Origin: Sulfurospirillum tamanense
Lineage (GTDB): Bacteria > Campylobacterota > Campylobacteria > Campylobacterales > Campylobacteraceae
Assembly (NCBI RefSeq): GCF_016937535.1
Contig: NZ_JAFHKK010000025.1
Coordinates: 1 to 34,914 of the forward strand
Direction: 5' to 3'
DNA length: 34,914 nt
A program made the translations under genes and the position numbers. Below the pieces are notes generated by a model. The model had not been told where the DNA came from. It ran no database searches and saw only the letters and a program-made list of their open reading frames with translations. Positions 8,501-16,527 of this stretch are shown piece after piece. How positions within the stretch are numbered: position 1 is the first letter of the stretch; every line of letters starts with the position of its first letter.

Positions 8501-11500
8501 TGACCGCCCCGTGGTTGAAACCATTAGTGATGAAGAAAACGAGGCCCTTGAGGGCACCAACACGTTCACGGGAACCCTTACCGCGACCGACGAAGATGTC
8601 AACGACACACATACTTTCCACTTGCGCCACAACTCCGTCAATTCTGACAATCCACTTGTGACTGGCCTAAGTGTGATCCTCGCGCCCAATGGCGAATACA
8701 GCGTCAGTGGTGATTTCAACGCTTTAGCCGTCGGCGAGAGTGCGACCATCACATTCCAATACCGTGCAAATGACGGTTCTGGCTCTCCCCTTTGGGATGA
8801 ATCACGCTATTCTAGCTACGAAACTGTAACATTAACCGTTACAGGCACCAATGATGCGCCTGTGATTTCTGAACAATCTGTCACCTCAGGTGACGCAAAA
8901 GAAGCAGGCGTTGTGACCGATGAGGGCATAACTACACCTGTCGCAGCTGTACAAGCCACTGGTACTTTGGTGGCAACCGATGTGGACAATGGCGCTACAT
9001 TGACATGGACGGGTGATGACGCAGGTACATACGGAAACTTTGCGATTGACGCAACAACGGGCGAATGGACTTATACCATTGATAGCACACCTGGCTCACT
9101 TGCAGACCAACTCGCCCAAGGTGAAACCAAGACAGAAACCTTTACCGCAACCGTCACGGACGAACACGGTGCGACCGATATCCAAACGGTAACCATTACC
9201 GTTACGGGTACCAATGACGCACCAATAGCTGAACTTCAAGACGACCTCAACGCCGTTGAAGATGGCACCCTTATCACAGGACAACTTGTCGCCAACGACA
9301 TCGACAACGATGATAATGCGGCCACATTAACCTACACTCTCGTAGGCGACGCACCTGCTGGCTTTGTACTCAACAGCGACGGTAGCTACAGCTTCGACCC
9401 TTCCGATGACGCGTACCAATCCCTTGGCGTTAACGAGACTGCCGATGTCACCTTTACGTGGATTGCCACCGACAGGCACGGAGCCTCCTCTGAACCCCAG
9501 GAAGTTACCATTACCGTCACAGGAGTCAACGATGCGCCCGTGGCAACGGATGATGGCAAGCCAAACTTTACCTTCGGCGCTCTTTCTGGCAGTTACTACG
9601 CTGTTGATAGCGAACACAATGGCCTAGAGGGCAGCACATACAATAACAACAATAGTTACCTTATTGACAACCTCACTGAATTCAAACACATCGTTGCCAC
9701 CACCGACCCTGCTGCGACCTTTGAAGCGACAAAAGTATGGTACGGTTATGGCAACAGCAATGGTGTTTCAACAGGCAACAGCCTAGAGGCGTTTTTAAAT
9801 CACGATGGCGCGTCCCTCAACTACACCGATGGACAAACCAACACCCCTGAGGGCGGCGTACACATCAGCGGAAGCGTATACATCAAAGCAGGTACCTATA
9901 ACTTTAAAGTTCTTGCGGATGATGGCTACGAAATCCTCGTTAATGGCGAAAGTGTTGCCAAGTACAACAACAACCAAAGCCCATCAACCCGAACCCACGA
10001 TGCATTTACTATCGACGCAGACGGCTGGTACGACATCGAAATGTACTGGTGGGACCAAGGCGGCGAGTATGTCTTCAAACCTGAAATCAGTGCCGATGGC
10101 GGACTAACCTACACAGCGCTTTCCAACGAAGGCACTTATGTTACGCCTGAAGATACAGCCTTTACTTTCCAACCCGAAGAGTTGCTTGCCAACGACTTTG
10201 ACATCGACGGCGACACGCTTACTATTATCAGTGTAAGCAATGCGGTTAATGGCACCGTTGAACTCAACGAAGACGGCACCATCACTTTTACGCCCGCAGA
10301 AAACTTCAACGGCATCGCCACTTTTGAGTACACCATCTCTGATGGTAATGGCGGCGAAGACAGCGCGACCGTAACTTTACATGTAAGCCCTGTAAACGAC
10401 GCGCCAGTGGCTGTGGATGACGCTCTTGAAACAAGCAAAGATATACCACTTATCATCCCTGTAGCTGACTTACTGGAAAATGACAGCGATGTAGACGGTG
10501 ACACACTAAGCATCATCAGTGTTGGCGACGCGACCAATGGTACTGTTACTCTTAATGGAGATGGCACCATCACCTTTACACCAACAGGTGGTTTTAGTGG
10601 GGATGCAACCTTTACCTACACTGTTTCTGATGGCAACGGTGGCACAGATACCGCAACCGTCACCATTACAATTGACCCAGGCAACAGCGACCCAACTATC
10701 ACGGTCACTACAGGCAACCCTGAGAATGCCAACGACACTGTATCTGAATCAGGTCTTGCAATCGGCTCAAACCCATCGGCAGCAGCTATTGTTGCTACTG
10801 GTGTCTTCTCCATCGCCGATGCAGACGGACTGGACGACATCACCTCCATCACCCTTGCAGGAACCCAGTTTACTGTTAACGCGTCCGATGGTTTTGCTGG
10901 CATCGTAGGAGAAAGTGCTGATACCCAATACGGCACCGTGACCGTCACAAGTTACAATGGCAATGGCAACTTTAGCTACACCTACGAGCTAAGCGACCCT
11001 GCAACCAATGACGCACCACCTGCACCAACCCACGTAGGCGCACAAGACAGTTTTACAGTTGTTGTTTCTGACGGGGAAGCCTCAGCGGAAGCAACCATCA
11101 CCATTGACATTACCGATGATACACCACAAAGCTTTAGTAATGAAGCGACCTTAAGTGTTGCTGCAAGCGAAGTACTAGTGGGTGGTTTTGCTGCGGGCTG
11201 GGTTAATGTTGACACAACAGGCAACAGCTACACAGGAACCAATCTAGACACAGATGCATATAAAGACAAAATCGAATGGGGAGACCCTGTTAATCCTGGG
11301 CAAAGATCTGGGTATGTGTTCACGGACAACGAAGCTTTGCGCTCCAACAATGGTGTGGAAATCGATACAGAATTCACACTTGGAACTTTTATACACAATA
11401 ACTTCAAAACATGGTCTGGCACCTCTACATTAGAATCAGCCGACCTTGAGGTGAAGTTTATGGTCACTATCAATGGCCAAAGCCACCTCATCACACACAC

Positions 11501-13208
11501 TATTCAGTTTGAACACGAAGAAACTCCTAACAATGACGTTGACCCACTGGAAGATGCAGATGTTGTGACTATTAAAAACGCAACATTCCAAACAGAGATT
11601 AACGGTCAAACCTACACCTTTAGTATTCTTGGTTTTGTGGATGGAAGCGGCAACCCTGTCACCACCGTACACACCCTTGAAAACCAAGCCAATTCCTTTG
11701 AGTTGGTCGCTAAAATCTCCTCTACTGACGCCTTACCCACTGTTTCAGACAGTGTTGGGCACGTTGGCTCAGACTGGGGTGCAGATGGCGCAGCTAGTGC
11801 ACAAAGCATCACATGGGAAAATGAGGGAAGCACCATCGAAAGCGGTGCCATCCAAGGCACTTACGGCACATTGACTGTGGATGCAAATGGCAACTACACC
11901 TACACTCTTGACCGCGATGTAAAAGACAGTATGGACGCGGATGAAACCTTAACTGAGGAGTTTACCTATTATCTCACCGACGGAGATGGTGACCCTGTGG
12001 CTTCCACACTCACCGTTACTATCAACGGCCAAGCCACGCTGGACGCGATTGATAACCTTGCCGCAGTGACCATTGACGAGGTCGCTATTGCTCCTGCACC
12101 GACAACCGAAGAGGTATTAGACACATTTAAACTTCAAGGTTCAAGCAATAGTTACAACAACCGTACGCTCACCAAAACAGAGCAGTTTAGTATTGAAGAG
12201 GACGCAACAGGCAACCTTAACTTCAGTGTGGACGTGACCACCGTTGGGGGCGGCACAAAAGCAACCTATAGTTGGACGCTCTTTGAGATTGTTGATGGTG
12301 TTAAAACTGCCATCAATGGTAGTGGCGCAACCCTCAACAGTGACGGAAGCATTGCGGTTTCTGGCTTGGACGCAGGAGACTATGAGATTTCCATCACCAC
12401 CAATGTCCACGGCAGGTCTGGCAACTGGTTCTGGGGCTACGACTATCCAAGCGTCGAAGTCAGCGATGTTGACCTCATTGTACAGCCCGCTTCTTACACT
12501 GAAACGCAAGCAACGGATGTAAGCGGCAATATCCTTAGCGATGACATGCTTGGTTCTGTTAACACAACCTTGTCTATTTTCACTGAAGGTGATTTTGAAG
12601 CCGCAAGCGGCTCAGGCACCACAGTTGCAGGCGAATACGGCACATTGACTATTTTTGCAAACGGCGACTACACCTATACGCCTATCGCTTCGCTTAATAA
12701 CGTTGGGCAAGTAGAATCCTTTACCTACCAACTCACCCATCCAAGTGGTGCGACCGATAAGGCAACACTTGACATCCGCCTTGATAGCACCACCCTTAAC
12801 GTAGTCTGGGGCGGAGAAGGAGAGCTTACAGGAACTACCGGCGATGACATCTTAGTGCCAACCCTAGAATCTACACTCATTGATGGCGGGGATGGTCTCG
12901 ATACCTTGGTGCTTTCTGAGGACATTGACCTTAGCAATGTTCACAACATTGAAATTCTCAAACTTGACACCGATACACCTATCAGCCTTACAGCCGAAGA
13001 TGTATTTAATCTTACCGATGAAAACAACGTCTTGATTGTTTCAGGTGAAGGCGATGTTCAAATCGCTGTTGACGGACTAGACGATAACGAGGTCTGGACA
13101 AAAAATGATGCGGCCAGCACTCCAGAACAAAGCGTCTACGAGGCGGTATACAACGGTAGCGACATTACACTCATTATCGATCAAACCGTCGATACGGACA
13201 TTCTCTAA
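5535..13208 (+). CDS. lapA: Giant LapA-like surface adhesin with retention module (type I secretion substrate)
   Basis: A 2557-residue, highly acidic secreted adhesin in which I see no cysteine. Residues 1-90 (VVGFVTQITGVVRAVSADG and on) are a LapA-type retention module, followed by EEAAAGEE at 97-104, matching the di-alanine LapG cleavage context (AAAG at 99-102). Then come tandem cadherin/VCBS-like domains of roughly 100-150 residues ending in GTNDxPV, a PA14-like domain (about 1343-1530), two more VCBS-type domains (LANDFDIDGDTL, LENDSDVDGDTL), several unlike beta-rich domains, and a C-terminal region with only a couple of RTX-like turns (GELTGTTGDDILVP, DGGDGLD) followed by a hydrophobic/acidic secretion tail. 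It should stay anchored in the TolC pore by its N terminus and mediate attachment, possibly to sugars through PA14. The ATG has AAAGGA upstream. A stem-loop follows the stop. Confidence 0.93.
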   Translation: MATVVGFVTQITGVVRAVSADGTVRVLVMGDPVHANETLETVGQNSGVSVLFEDGRQIAMQGQETSLLDDSVYNGQGYAESEVQAIQEALAQGQTLEEAAAGEEGPASDGGSGDIFVAERTGDLGDIGSYILPTDFATSQVEEGAEDGLINVAPTVFDVSAVQIEVLDGQNVISGQLLVTDTNPNDTHEFFAVEDSLNVTTPDGVAIEGLTFVLNLDGSYTITGDFNALAVGEEAVVTFQYFAVDNFDAVSQTATFTLTITGTNDQPVVSDVNANGGTFSWLIGGIGNEDQGENEGQGDYPSLLAVQSNVDLETLNAFISTGEGSTTIQEYFTQEQGYDPYDGSALKLTLGVSAGETVVFNWTFFDAEGGEGENTTDFNDFSFVVINGEIIYPLANSAQEGNQNNGTFSYTFSEGGTHEIVFGVMNDEDSAVSSSLQVTHVSGGEIIDAQTAGHVETLEGSNLVHESADPQSDTEDVYTTFEGTLPAVQDDDTNDTHTYEAVEESLHVNNELVTDLTVTVNADGTYSIQGNFNALAAGETATVTFQYVANDGRGFDGTDGINESSISEPATVTLTITGTNDRPVVEDVSDTQNEALNGLNTFAGTLVASDEDATDTHTYALVEESATIDNELITEYSVEVNEDGTYSVSGDFNALATGESATITFQYTATDSSSTQANGESDTSAPATVTLVVTGTNDQPVVEDVTAVVTEASLLDTPREDSRYEGQLSASDADASDTHTFSIDSGTYRVSITTVDSQGAETVTTLAPWAVSILMLTNQLSIDLNAETGEYSVYSTWFNTLGANQSMSVSFDYRANDGQGFSGDSAHENSLSEAATATLVVQGTNDQPVAFPDNVSAWEAFLANTPSEDAMFAGRLPFALDEDTLDNFDLTYVGVDADENGVIDTTTTGPVDDAGAPVVDPSQTVVTINPDGTYSVVNPTFNGLAAGESATVTFQYYVNDGSGAVAGANPHESPDSEPQTITLTIRGTNDRPVVETISDEENEALEGTNTFTGTLTATDEDVNDTHTFHLRHNSVNSDNPLVTGLSVILAPNGEYSVSGDFNALAVGESATITFQYRANDGSGSPLWDESRYSSYETVTLTVTGTNDAPVISEQSVTSGDAKEAGVVTDEGITTPVAAVQATGTLVATDVDNGATLTWTGDDAGTYGNFAIDATTGEWTYTIDSTPGSLADQLAQGETKTETFTATVTDEHGATDIQTVTITVTGTNDAPIAELQDDLNAVEDGTLITGQLVANDIDNDDNAATLTYTLVGDAPAGFVLNSDGSYSFDPSDDAYQSLGVNETADVTFTWIATDRHGASSEPQEVTITVTGVNDAPVATDDGKPNFTFGALSGSYYAVDSEHNGLEGSTYNNNNSYLIDNLTEFKHIVATTDPAATFEATKVWYGYGNSNGVSTGNSLEAFLNHDGASLNYTDGQTNTPEGGVHISGSVYIKAGTYNFKVLADDGYEILVNGESVAKYNNNQSPSTRTHDAFTIDADGWYDIEMYWWDQGGEYVFKPEISADGGLTYTALSNEGTYVTPEDTAFTFQPEELLANDFDIDGDTLTIISVSNAVNGTVELNEDGTITFTPAENFNGIATFEYTISDGNGGEDSATVTLHVSPVNDAPVAVDDALETSKDIPLIIPVADLLENDSDVDGDTLSIISVGDATNGTVTLNGDGTITFTPTGGFSGDATFTYTVSDGNGGTDTATVTITIDPGNSDPTITVTTGNPENANDTVSESGLAIGSNPSAAAIVATGVFSIADADGLDDITSITLAGTQFTVNASDGFAGIVGESADTQYGTVTVTSYNGNGNFSYTYELSDPATNDAPPAPTHVGAQDSFTVVVSDGEASAEATITIDITDDTPQSFSNEATLSVAASEVLVGGFAAGWVNVDTTGNSYTGTNLDTDAYKDKIEWGDPVNPGQRSGYVFTDNEALRSNNGVEIDTEFTLGTFIHNNFKTWSGTSTLESADLEVKFMVTINGQSHLITHTIQFEHEETPNNDVDPLEDADVVTIKNATFQTEINGQTYTFSILGFVDGSGNPVTTVHTLENQANSFELVAKISSTDALPTVSDSVGHVGSDWGADGAASAQSITWENEGSTIESGAIQGTYGTLTVDANGNYTYTLDRDVKDSMDADETLTEEFTYYLTDGDGDPVASTLTVTINGQATLDAIDNLAAVTIDEVAIAPAPTTEEVLDTFKLQGSSNSYNNRTLTKTEQFSIEEDATGNLNFSVDVTTVGGGTKATYSWTLFEIVDGVKTAINGSGATLNSDGSIAVSGLDAGDYEISITTNVHGRSGNWFWGYDYPSVEVSDVDLIVQPASYTETQATDVSGNILSDDMLGSVNTTLSIFTEGDFEAASGSGTTVAGEYGTLTIFANGDYTYTPIASLNNVGQVESFTYQLTHPSGATDKATLDIRLDSTTLNVVWGGEGELTGTTGDDILVPTLESTLIDGGDGLDTLVLSEDIDLSNVHNIEILKLDTDTPISLTAEDVFNLTDENNVLIVSGEGDVQIAVDGLDDNEVWTKNDAASTPEQSVYEAVYNGSDITLIIDQTVDTDIL
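5991..9545 (+). repeat. Tandem VCBS/cadherin-like repeat region of the adhesin
   Basis: Repeat units end in GTND(Q/R/A)P near bases 6316, 7264, 7616, 8059, 8490, 8841 and 9206, with a GVNDAP variant near 9523 and VNDAP near 10395. Recurring internal phrases are NDTHTY, DGTYS(V/I), GDFNALA.GE.A..TFQY and ND(G)RGF. Spacing is uneven (about 317-950 bases), and the longest interval, 6316-7264, contains an inserted unlike domain (about residues 275-450). At DNA level the copies have drifted apart, so recent recombination is not obvious. Confidence 0.85.
9562..10116 (+). other. PA14-like carbohydrate-binding domain inside the adhesin
   Basis: The stretch encodes GALSGSYYAVDSEHNGLEG, later VHISGSVYIKAGTYNFKVLADDGYEILVNGE, and HDAFTIDADGWYDIEMYWWDQGGEYVF. 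Glycine/aspartate-rich turns in a beta-barrel order with ADDGYEILVNG are typical of PA14 domains, whose known members in adhesins bind glycans with calcium. It breaks the run of VCBS repeats. Domain call is from pattern only. Confidence 0.7.
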
Positions 13209-13211
13209 ATA

Positions 13212-13225
13212 CGCTATGATTAGCG
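13212..13225 (+). promoter_or_regulatory. Small stem-loop at the adhesin/protease junction
   Basis: CGCTA (13212-13216) pairs with TAGCG (13221-13225) around the loop TGAT and ends one base before the lapG ATG at 13227. No Shine-Dalgarno sequence is visible in front of lapG, so this hairpin occupies the initiation region and may lower translation of the protease relative to the adhesin. Confidence 0.4.
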
Positions 13226-13226
13226 C

Positions 13227-13874
13227 ATGAAAAAGCGCTTTGTCTTAGCTACGCTGACGGCAGCAACGGCTGCCGTCCTTTTTAGTACTTCTGAGTTTAT
13301 CATTGAGGGCCAAATGCTCGAAAAAGTCGAGAAAGAGTATGGCTTTTTTGCCAAAAACCGTGCATTAGCACTAGTTGGCATGATGAACAAAGCTCAAGGA
13401 CGTGATGAGCATGAAAAACTCGAAGCAGTCAATGACTTTTTCAACAAAACCCCTTACGGTCTAGACAAAGATGTCTGGGGTGTGAGTGATTATTGGGCAA
13501 CAAGGCTAGAATTCATCGGAAAAGACAAAGGCGACTGCGAGGATTACGTTATTGCCAAGTACTTTACTCTTTTAGAGCTTGGCATTGACCCCAAAAAGCT
13601 TTTTATGGGGTATGTTAAATATGTCCCTTTAAACATTGCTCACATGGTGTTGCTCTACTACGAAACCCCTCGTTCTGAGCCTCTAGTTCTAGACAACTAC
13701 AACCGCAAAATCTTTCCCGCCTCCACGCGCAAAGATTTAATTCCCGTATACAGTTTTAGCGGCAGCTCCTTATTGGATGCCAAAAATGTACAGCTTGGCA
13801 AGCTGCTGCCTGCTAGCACGCGCCAAAAGCGCGCATGGGACGAACTCAAAATCATCAAAAAGGATCAGCCATGA
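13227..13874 (+). CDS. lapG: LapG-like periplasmic cysteine protease (transglutaminase-like, DUF920)
   Basis: A 215-residue protein with an N-terminal signal-anchor (MKKRFVLATLTAATAAVLFS). The family catalytic triad is visible: Cys104 in KGDCEDY, His139 in IAHMVL and Asp156 in LVLDNY. Asp103 and Glu105 flanking the Cys match the calcium-binding pair known in LapG. The known role is to cut LapA-type adhesins after the retention module, releasing them, when LapD does not hold it; the adhesin at 5535 carries the expected AAAG context. The start sits 18 bases after the adhesin stop without a visible Shine-Dalgarno, behind a small stem-loop. The stop overlaps the lapD start (ATGA), indicating coupling of protease and receptor. 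Confidence 0.93.
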   Translation: MKKRFVLATLTAATAAVLFSTSEFIIEGQMLEKVEKEYGFFAKNRALALVGMMNKAQGRDEHEKLEAVNDFFNKTPYGLDKDVWGVSDYWATRLEFIGKDKGDCEDYVIAKYFTLLELGIDPKKLFMGYVKYVPLNIAHMVLLYYETPRSEPLVLDNYNRKIFPASTRKDLIPVYSFSGSSLLDAKNVQLGKLLPASTRQKRAWDELKIIKKDQP

Positions 13875-15835
13875 GTCTTTTCAAACAGATGGCTATCACG
13901 TTTACACTTTTTTTAGCCCTCGTACTCACTTCGGTGATGGTGCTAAACTTTAACACCGCCACCGAATTCACCCAGCATCAACTCTACACTGAGGCAAAAA
14001 ATACGGCTCATTCTTTAGGGCTTTCTTTAGCAAAAGCCGCTAGTCCTGACGACTTGGCCCTCATGGAGACGATGATAAACGCTATTTTCGATAGCGGGTA
14101 TTACGAACGCATAGCTCTTGTTGGAATTGATGATACGCCCATTTATGTGCGCGAAACCAAAGTTCTCCTAAGCGATGTACCCCAATGGTTCATCAACACC
14201 ATTGAACTAGAAAGTGTCAGCGCCCATAGCGACATCATGATGGGCTGGCACCAGTTTGGCGTCTTGGAAGTCAAAGGCCATACAGGCAATGCCTACCGCC
14301 AACTTTACCACACATTTCTAGAACTGTGCAAAACCTTTGCCATCCTCGGCGTGCTTGTGTTTGGCATACTTTACGCTTTGCTTTCGCTCTCTTTGCAATC
14401 CCTCAAACGCATCGCTGAACAAGCAAGGGCTATCATCGATAATGCCTTTATTATTGAGAAAAAACTCCCCTTTACCACAGAATTTCGCTCCACCACCGAA
14501 GCCATGAATGCCATGGTTGCAAAAGTCAAAGACATCTTTGAACGTGAAAACGAAACCCTCAAGCGTTATCACGAACTACTCTACATTGACGCGCAAACCA
14601 AACTCTACAACAGACGCTACATCAACACCACTTTGCCAGATTATTTTCAAACCGACACAGGGCTCTCCCGTGGCGCCTATGCGATGGTGAGTATCGACGA
14701 AGCAGAACGCTTCAAGCAAGAGGTGGGTTACGAGCACTACAACACCCTCATTCAAACCATCACAGACAATCTGAAAGAAAAGTTTGGTACGGAAGAAAAC
14801 ATCATCATTGCGCGCCTCAACGAGAGCGATTTTTTTGTTTTAGCGCCCCTAATGGAGCTTGGTGATGTGGCCAAGCGCATGGAAGAGGTCATGAATGCCA
14901 TTCATACTAATATGAAAACGGAAGGGACGCAAGAAAAGAACACGTATTTTGCCGGCTGTAGCGTTGGTCTTTACCATGAAAACGAAACCCTTAAATCTCT
15001 TTTTTCGCGAGCTGATTATGGGATTATGCACTCTAAAAGTGATGAAAATTTTACGGTGTACATCTGCGACAAAGAAGAAGAAATCCTTACTTTGGGTCGT
15101 GAAGAGTGGAAAGAAGAGTTGCGCAAAAGCATGGAAGAATCACGCATTCAGTTAGCACGTCAAAGTGTCATCAAAAAAGAAGATGCCGAAGAACACCTCC
15201 TTCACGAAGAGGTTTTTTTGCGTTGGTTAGATGGTCAAGGAACCTTGCATGCTGCGGGTCGATTTGTGCCCATCGCCATGCGCCTAGGGCTTGTTGCAAC
15301 ACTGGATCGCTATATGATCGAAAAAGTCTTCGCACACATCAAGGAGCATCCTGGTGCGCCTTCACTTGCCTTAAACCTTAGCGGAGACTTTGTCAAAAAC
15401 CACGAAAACATACGTTGGCTTAGAGCCCTACTTGATGAAAAAACAGTTGACTTTAGAGAAAAAATATGGATCGAAATACACAATACCGTGGCTTTATACG
15501 CGCCAGAAGATACCCTTTTGCTTGCAAAAATGCTTAAAGAAATGGGGTGTCATTTTGGCCTAGACCACTTTACTCTTCCTTCCCAAGGGGCGGCGTACCT
15601 TCAAGAGTTACGGCCAGCATACATCAAAGCCAACAGCCTTTATTTGCATGATGTCTTCTATGATACCTTCACTGGAGAGGGGCGAGAGAATTTTACCAAT
15701 CTTATCCGAAGCCTAGGTATCACACTCATCGCCACCAATACCGAGAACCAAAGCGAGGTTCAAGCCTTATCCTCTATGGGCGTTTCGCATTTTCAAGGCA
15801 GACTCATTGCCTCTGCTTCACCTCTTGTTTCGTAG
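13871..15835 (+). CDS. lapD: LapD-like c-di-GMP receptor with degenerate GGDEF and EAL domains
   Basis: Inner-membrane receptor that should bind c-di-GMP inside and sequester LapG outside. ATG at 13871 (AAAAAGGATCAGCC upstream) gives 654 residues; an upstream in-frame ATG at 13835 is inside lapG and is rejected. Order: helix 1 (about 8-27), periplasmic LapD/MoxY-type domain (28-150) with a Trp at 126 in GWHQFG, matching the LapG-contacting Trp known in LapD, helix 2 (about 153-175), HAMP, a GGDEF-like domain in which GGDEF is LNESDF (316-321), and an EAL-like domain with EEVFLRW instead of EALLRW, IEIHNT and LDHFTLP. The key catalytic motifs of both domains are lost, as expected of a receptor rather than an enzyme. 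It overlaps lapG by 4 bases and the second lapG-like gene by 29. Confidence 0.92.
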   Translation: MSLFKQMAITFTLFLALVLTSVMVLNFNTATEFTQHQLYTEAKNTAHSLGLSLAKAASPDDLALMETMINAIFDSGYYERIALVGIDDTPIYVRETKVLLSDVPQWFINTIELESVSAHSDIMMGWHQFGVLEVKGHTGNAYRQLYHTFLELCKTFAILGVLVFGILYALLSLSLQSLKRIAEQARAIIDNAFIIEKKLPFTTEFRSTTEAMNAMVAKVKDIFERENETLKRYHELLYIDAQTKLYNRRYINTTLPDYFQTDTGLSRGAYAMVSIDEAERFKQEVGYEHYNTLIQTITDNLKEKFGTEENIIIARLNESDFFVLAPLMELGDVAKRMEEVMNAIHTNMKTEGTQEKNTYFAGCSVGLYHENETLKSLFSRADYGIMHSKSDENFTVYICDKEEEILTLGREEWKEELRKSMEESRIQLARQSVIKKEDAEEHLLHEEVFLRWLDGQGTLHAAGRFVPIAMRLGLVATLDRYMIEKVFAHIKEHPGAPSLALNLSGDFVKNHENIRWLRALLDEKTVDFREKIWIEIHNTVALYAPEDTLLLAKMLKEMGCHFGLDHFTLPSQGAAYLQELRPAYIKANSLYLHDVFYDTFTGEGRENFTNLIRSLGITLIATNTENQSEVQALSSMGVSHFQGRLIASASPLVS

Positions 15836-16457
15836 TTTTTTTCTTCTTGGGGCGCTCTTAGTGTTTGCTTGGGGGCGCCCTTTTGTCCTTTCTCCAAGCT
15901 TTCTTGCCGCCCAAAAAGCACCTTTGGCTCAGCCCATTTTAAAAGATTACGAACGCTTTATGAACGAAGTTGCATCAGAAAAAGCTTTACATGTAACGCT
16001 TGAAAAAGTCAATCATTACCTCAACGCCATCGTTCCCATACACGATGCATACCAATACGCTTCTGAAGATCATTGGGCCACCAGAGGGGAGTTTTTAGCC
16101 CAAGGTGGTGGAGACTGTGAAGATTATGCCATCAGCAAATACTACACCCTCAAAGACTTAGGCATTGCACCAAAAACCATGGGGTTATGTGTAGTGCATG
16201 ACCGCTACAGTGGGGTTTGGCACATGGTTTTGGCTGTTCGTCCGCCAGATTCTACTACACTCGTTCTTGATAACCTCAGCTTCAAAATCCTTCCTTTTTC
16301 ACGCCGCACAGACCTGCGCCTTGAAGTGTGTATGAACGAAGAACACACGTTTATTATCGACACCAAAGACCGCTGGCAAGCAACAGAGCGTCCTTTAAAC
16401 TTTCCCGCCTTCAAACAGATGCTAAAACGTGCAAATGTCGAAAAACTCTGGAAATAA
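15807..16457 (+). CDS. Second LapG-like transglutaminase-like cysteine protease
   Basis: A 216-residue paralogue of the protease at 13227, with signal sequence LLFRSFFLLGALLVFAWG. The triad falls at equivalent places: Cys104 (GGDCEDY), His139 (VWHMVL) and Asp155 (LVLDNL), and the calcium-type Asp103/Glu105 pair is kept, so it should be active. Shared phrases with the first copy include the W-A-T-R-x-E-F and KY-(F/Y)-TL-x-(E/D)-LGI stretches, but overall similarity is modest, so this is not a recent duplication. I chose the TTG at 15807 because AAGG lies eight bases upstream; a TTG at 15825 is an alternative. It overlaps lapD by 29 bases in another frame. It may cut the same adhesin at another rate, cut a different substrate, or compete for LapD. 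The palindrome TTACATGTAA lies at 15987. Confidence 0.87.
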   Translation: MPLLHLLFRSFFLLGALLVFAWGRPFVLSPSFLAAQKAPLAQPILKDYERFMNEVASEKALHVTLEKVNHYLNAIVPIHDAYQYASEDHWATRGEFLAQGGGDCEDYAISKYYTLKDLGIAPKTMGLCVVHDRYSGVWHMVLAVRPPDSTTLVLDNLSFKILPFSRRTDLRLEVCMNEEHTFIIDTKDRWQATERPLNFPAFKQMLKRANVEKLWK

Positions 16458-16465
16458 GACTCATT

Positions 16466-16498
16466 TTTTACATTCATTTTACATTCAAATACTATAAT
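16466..16498 (+). promoter_or_regulatory. Promoter with tandem 11-bp repeat before the chemoreceptor gene
   Basis: TTTTACATTCA occurs twice head to tail (16466-16476 and 16477-16487), directly followed by TATAAT at 16493-16498, 30 bases before the chemoreceptor ATG. The 11-bp period matches one helical turn, so the repeat could bind a regulator side by side or act as the periodic AT-rich upstream signal of Campylobacterota promoters. Confidence 0.55.
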
Positions 16499-16527
16499 GC
16501 GAATATTTTTTCTTTAAAGGGCTTATC

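Noticed and set aside
5921-13000. Many open frames on both strands within the adhesin gene
   Set aside because: They lie in other frames of a single repetitive, acidic coding sequence, have no ribosome binding sites or recognisable domains, and are shadows.
13835-13870. Upstream ATG for LapD
   Set aside because: The extra 12 residues lie inside lapG and spoil the membrane start; the ATG at 13871 overlaps the lapG stop and has AAAGGA upstream.
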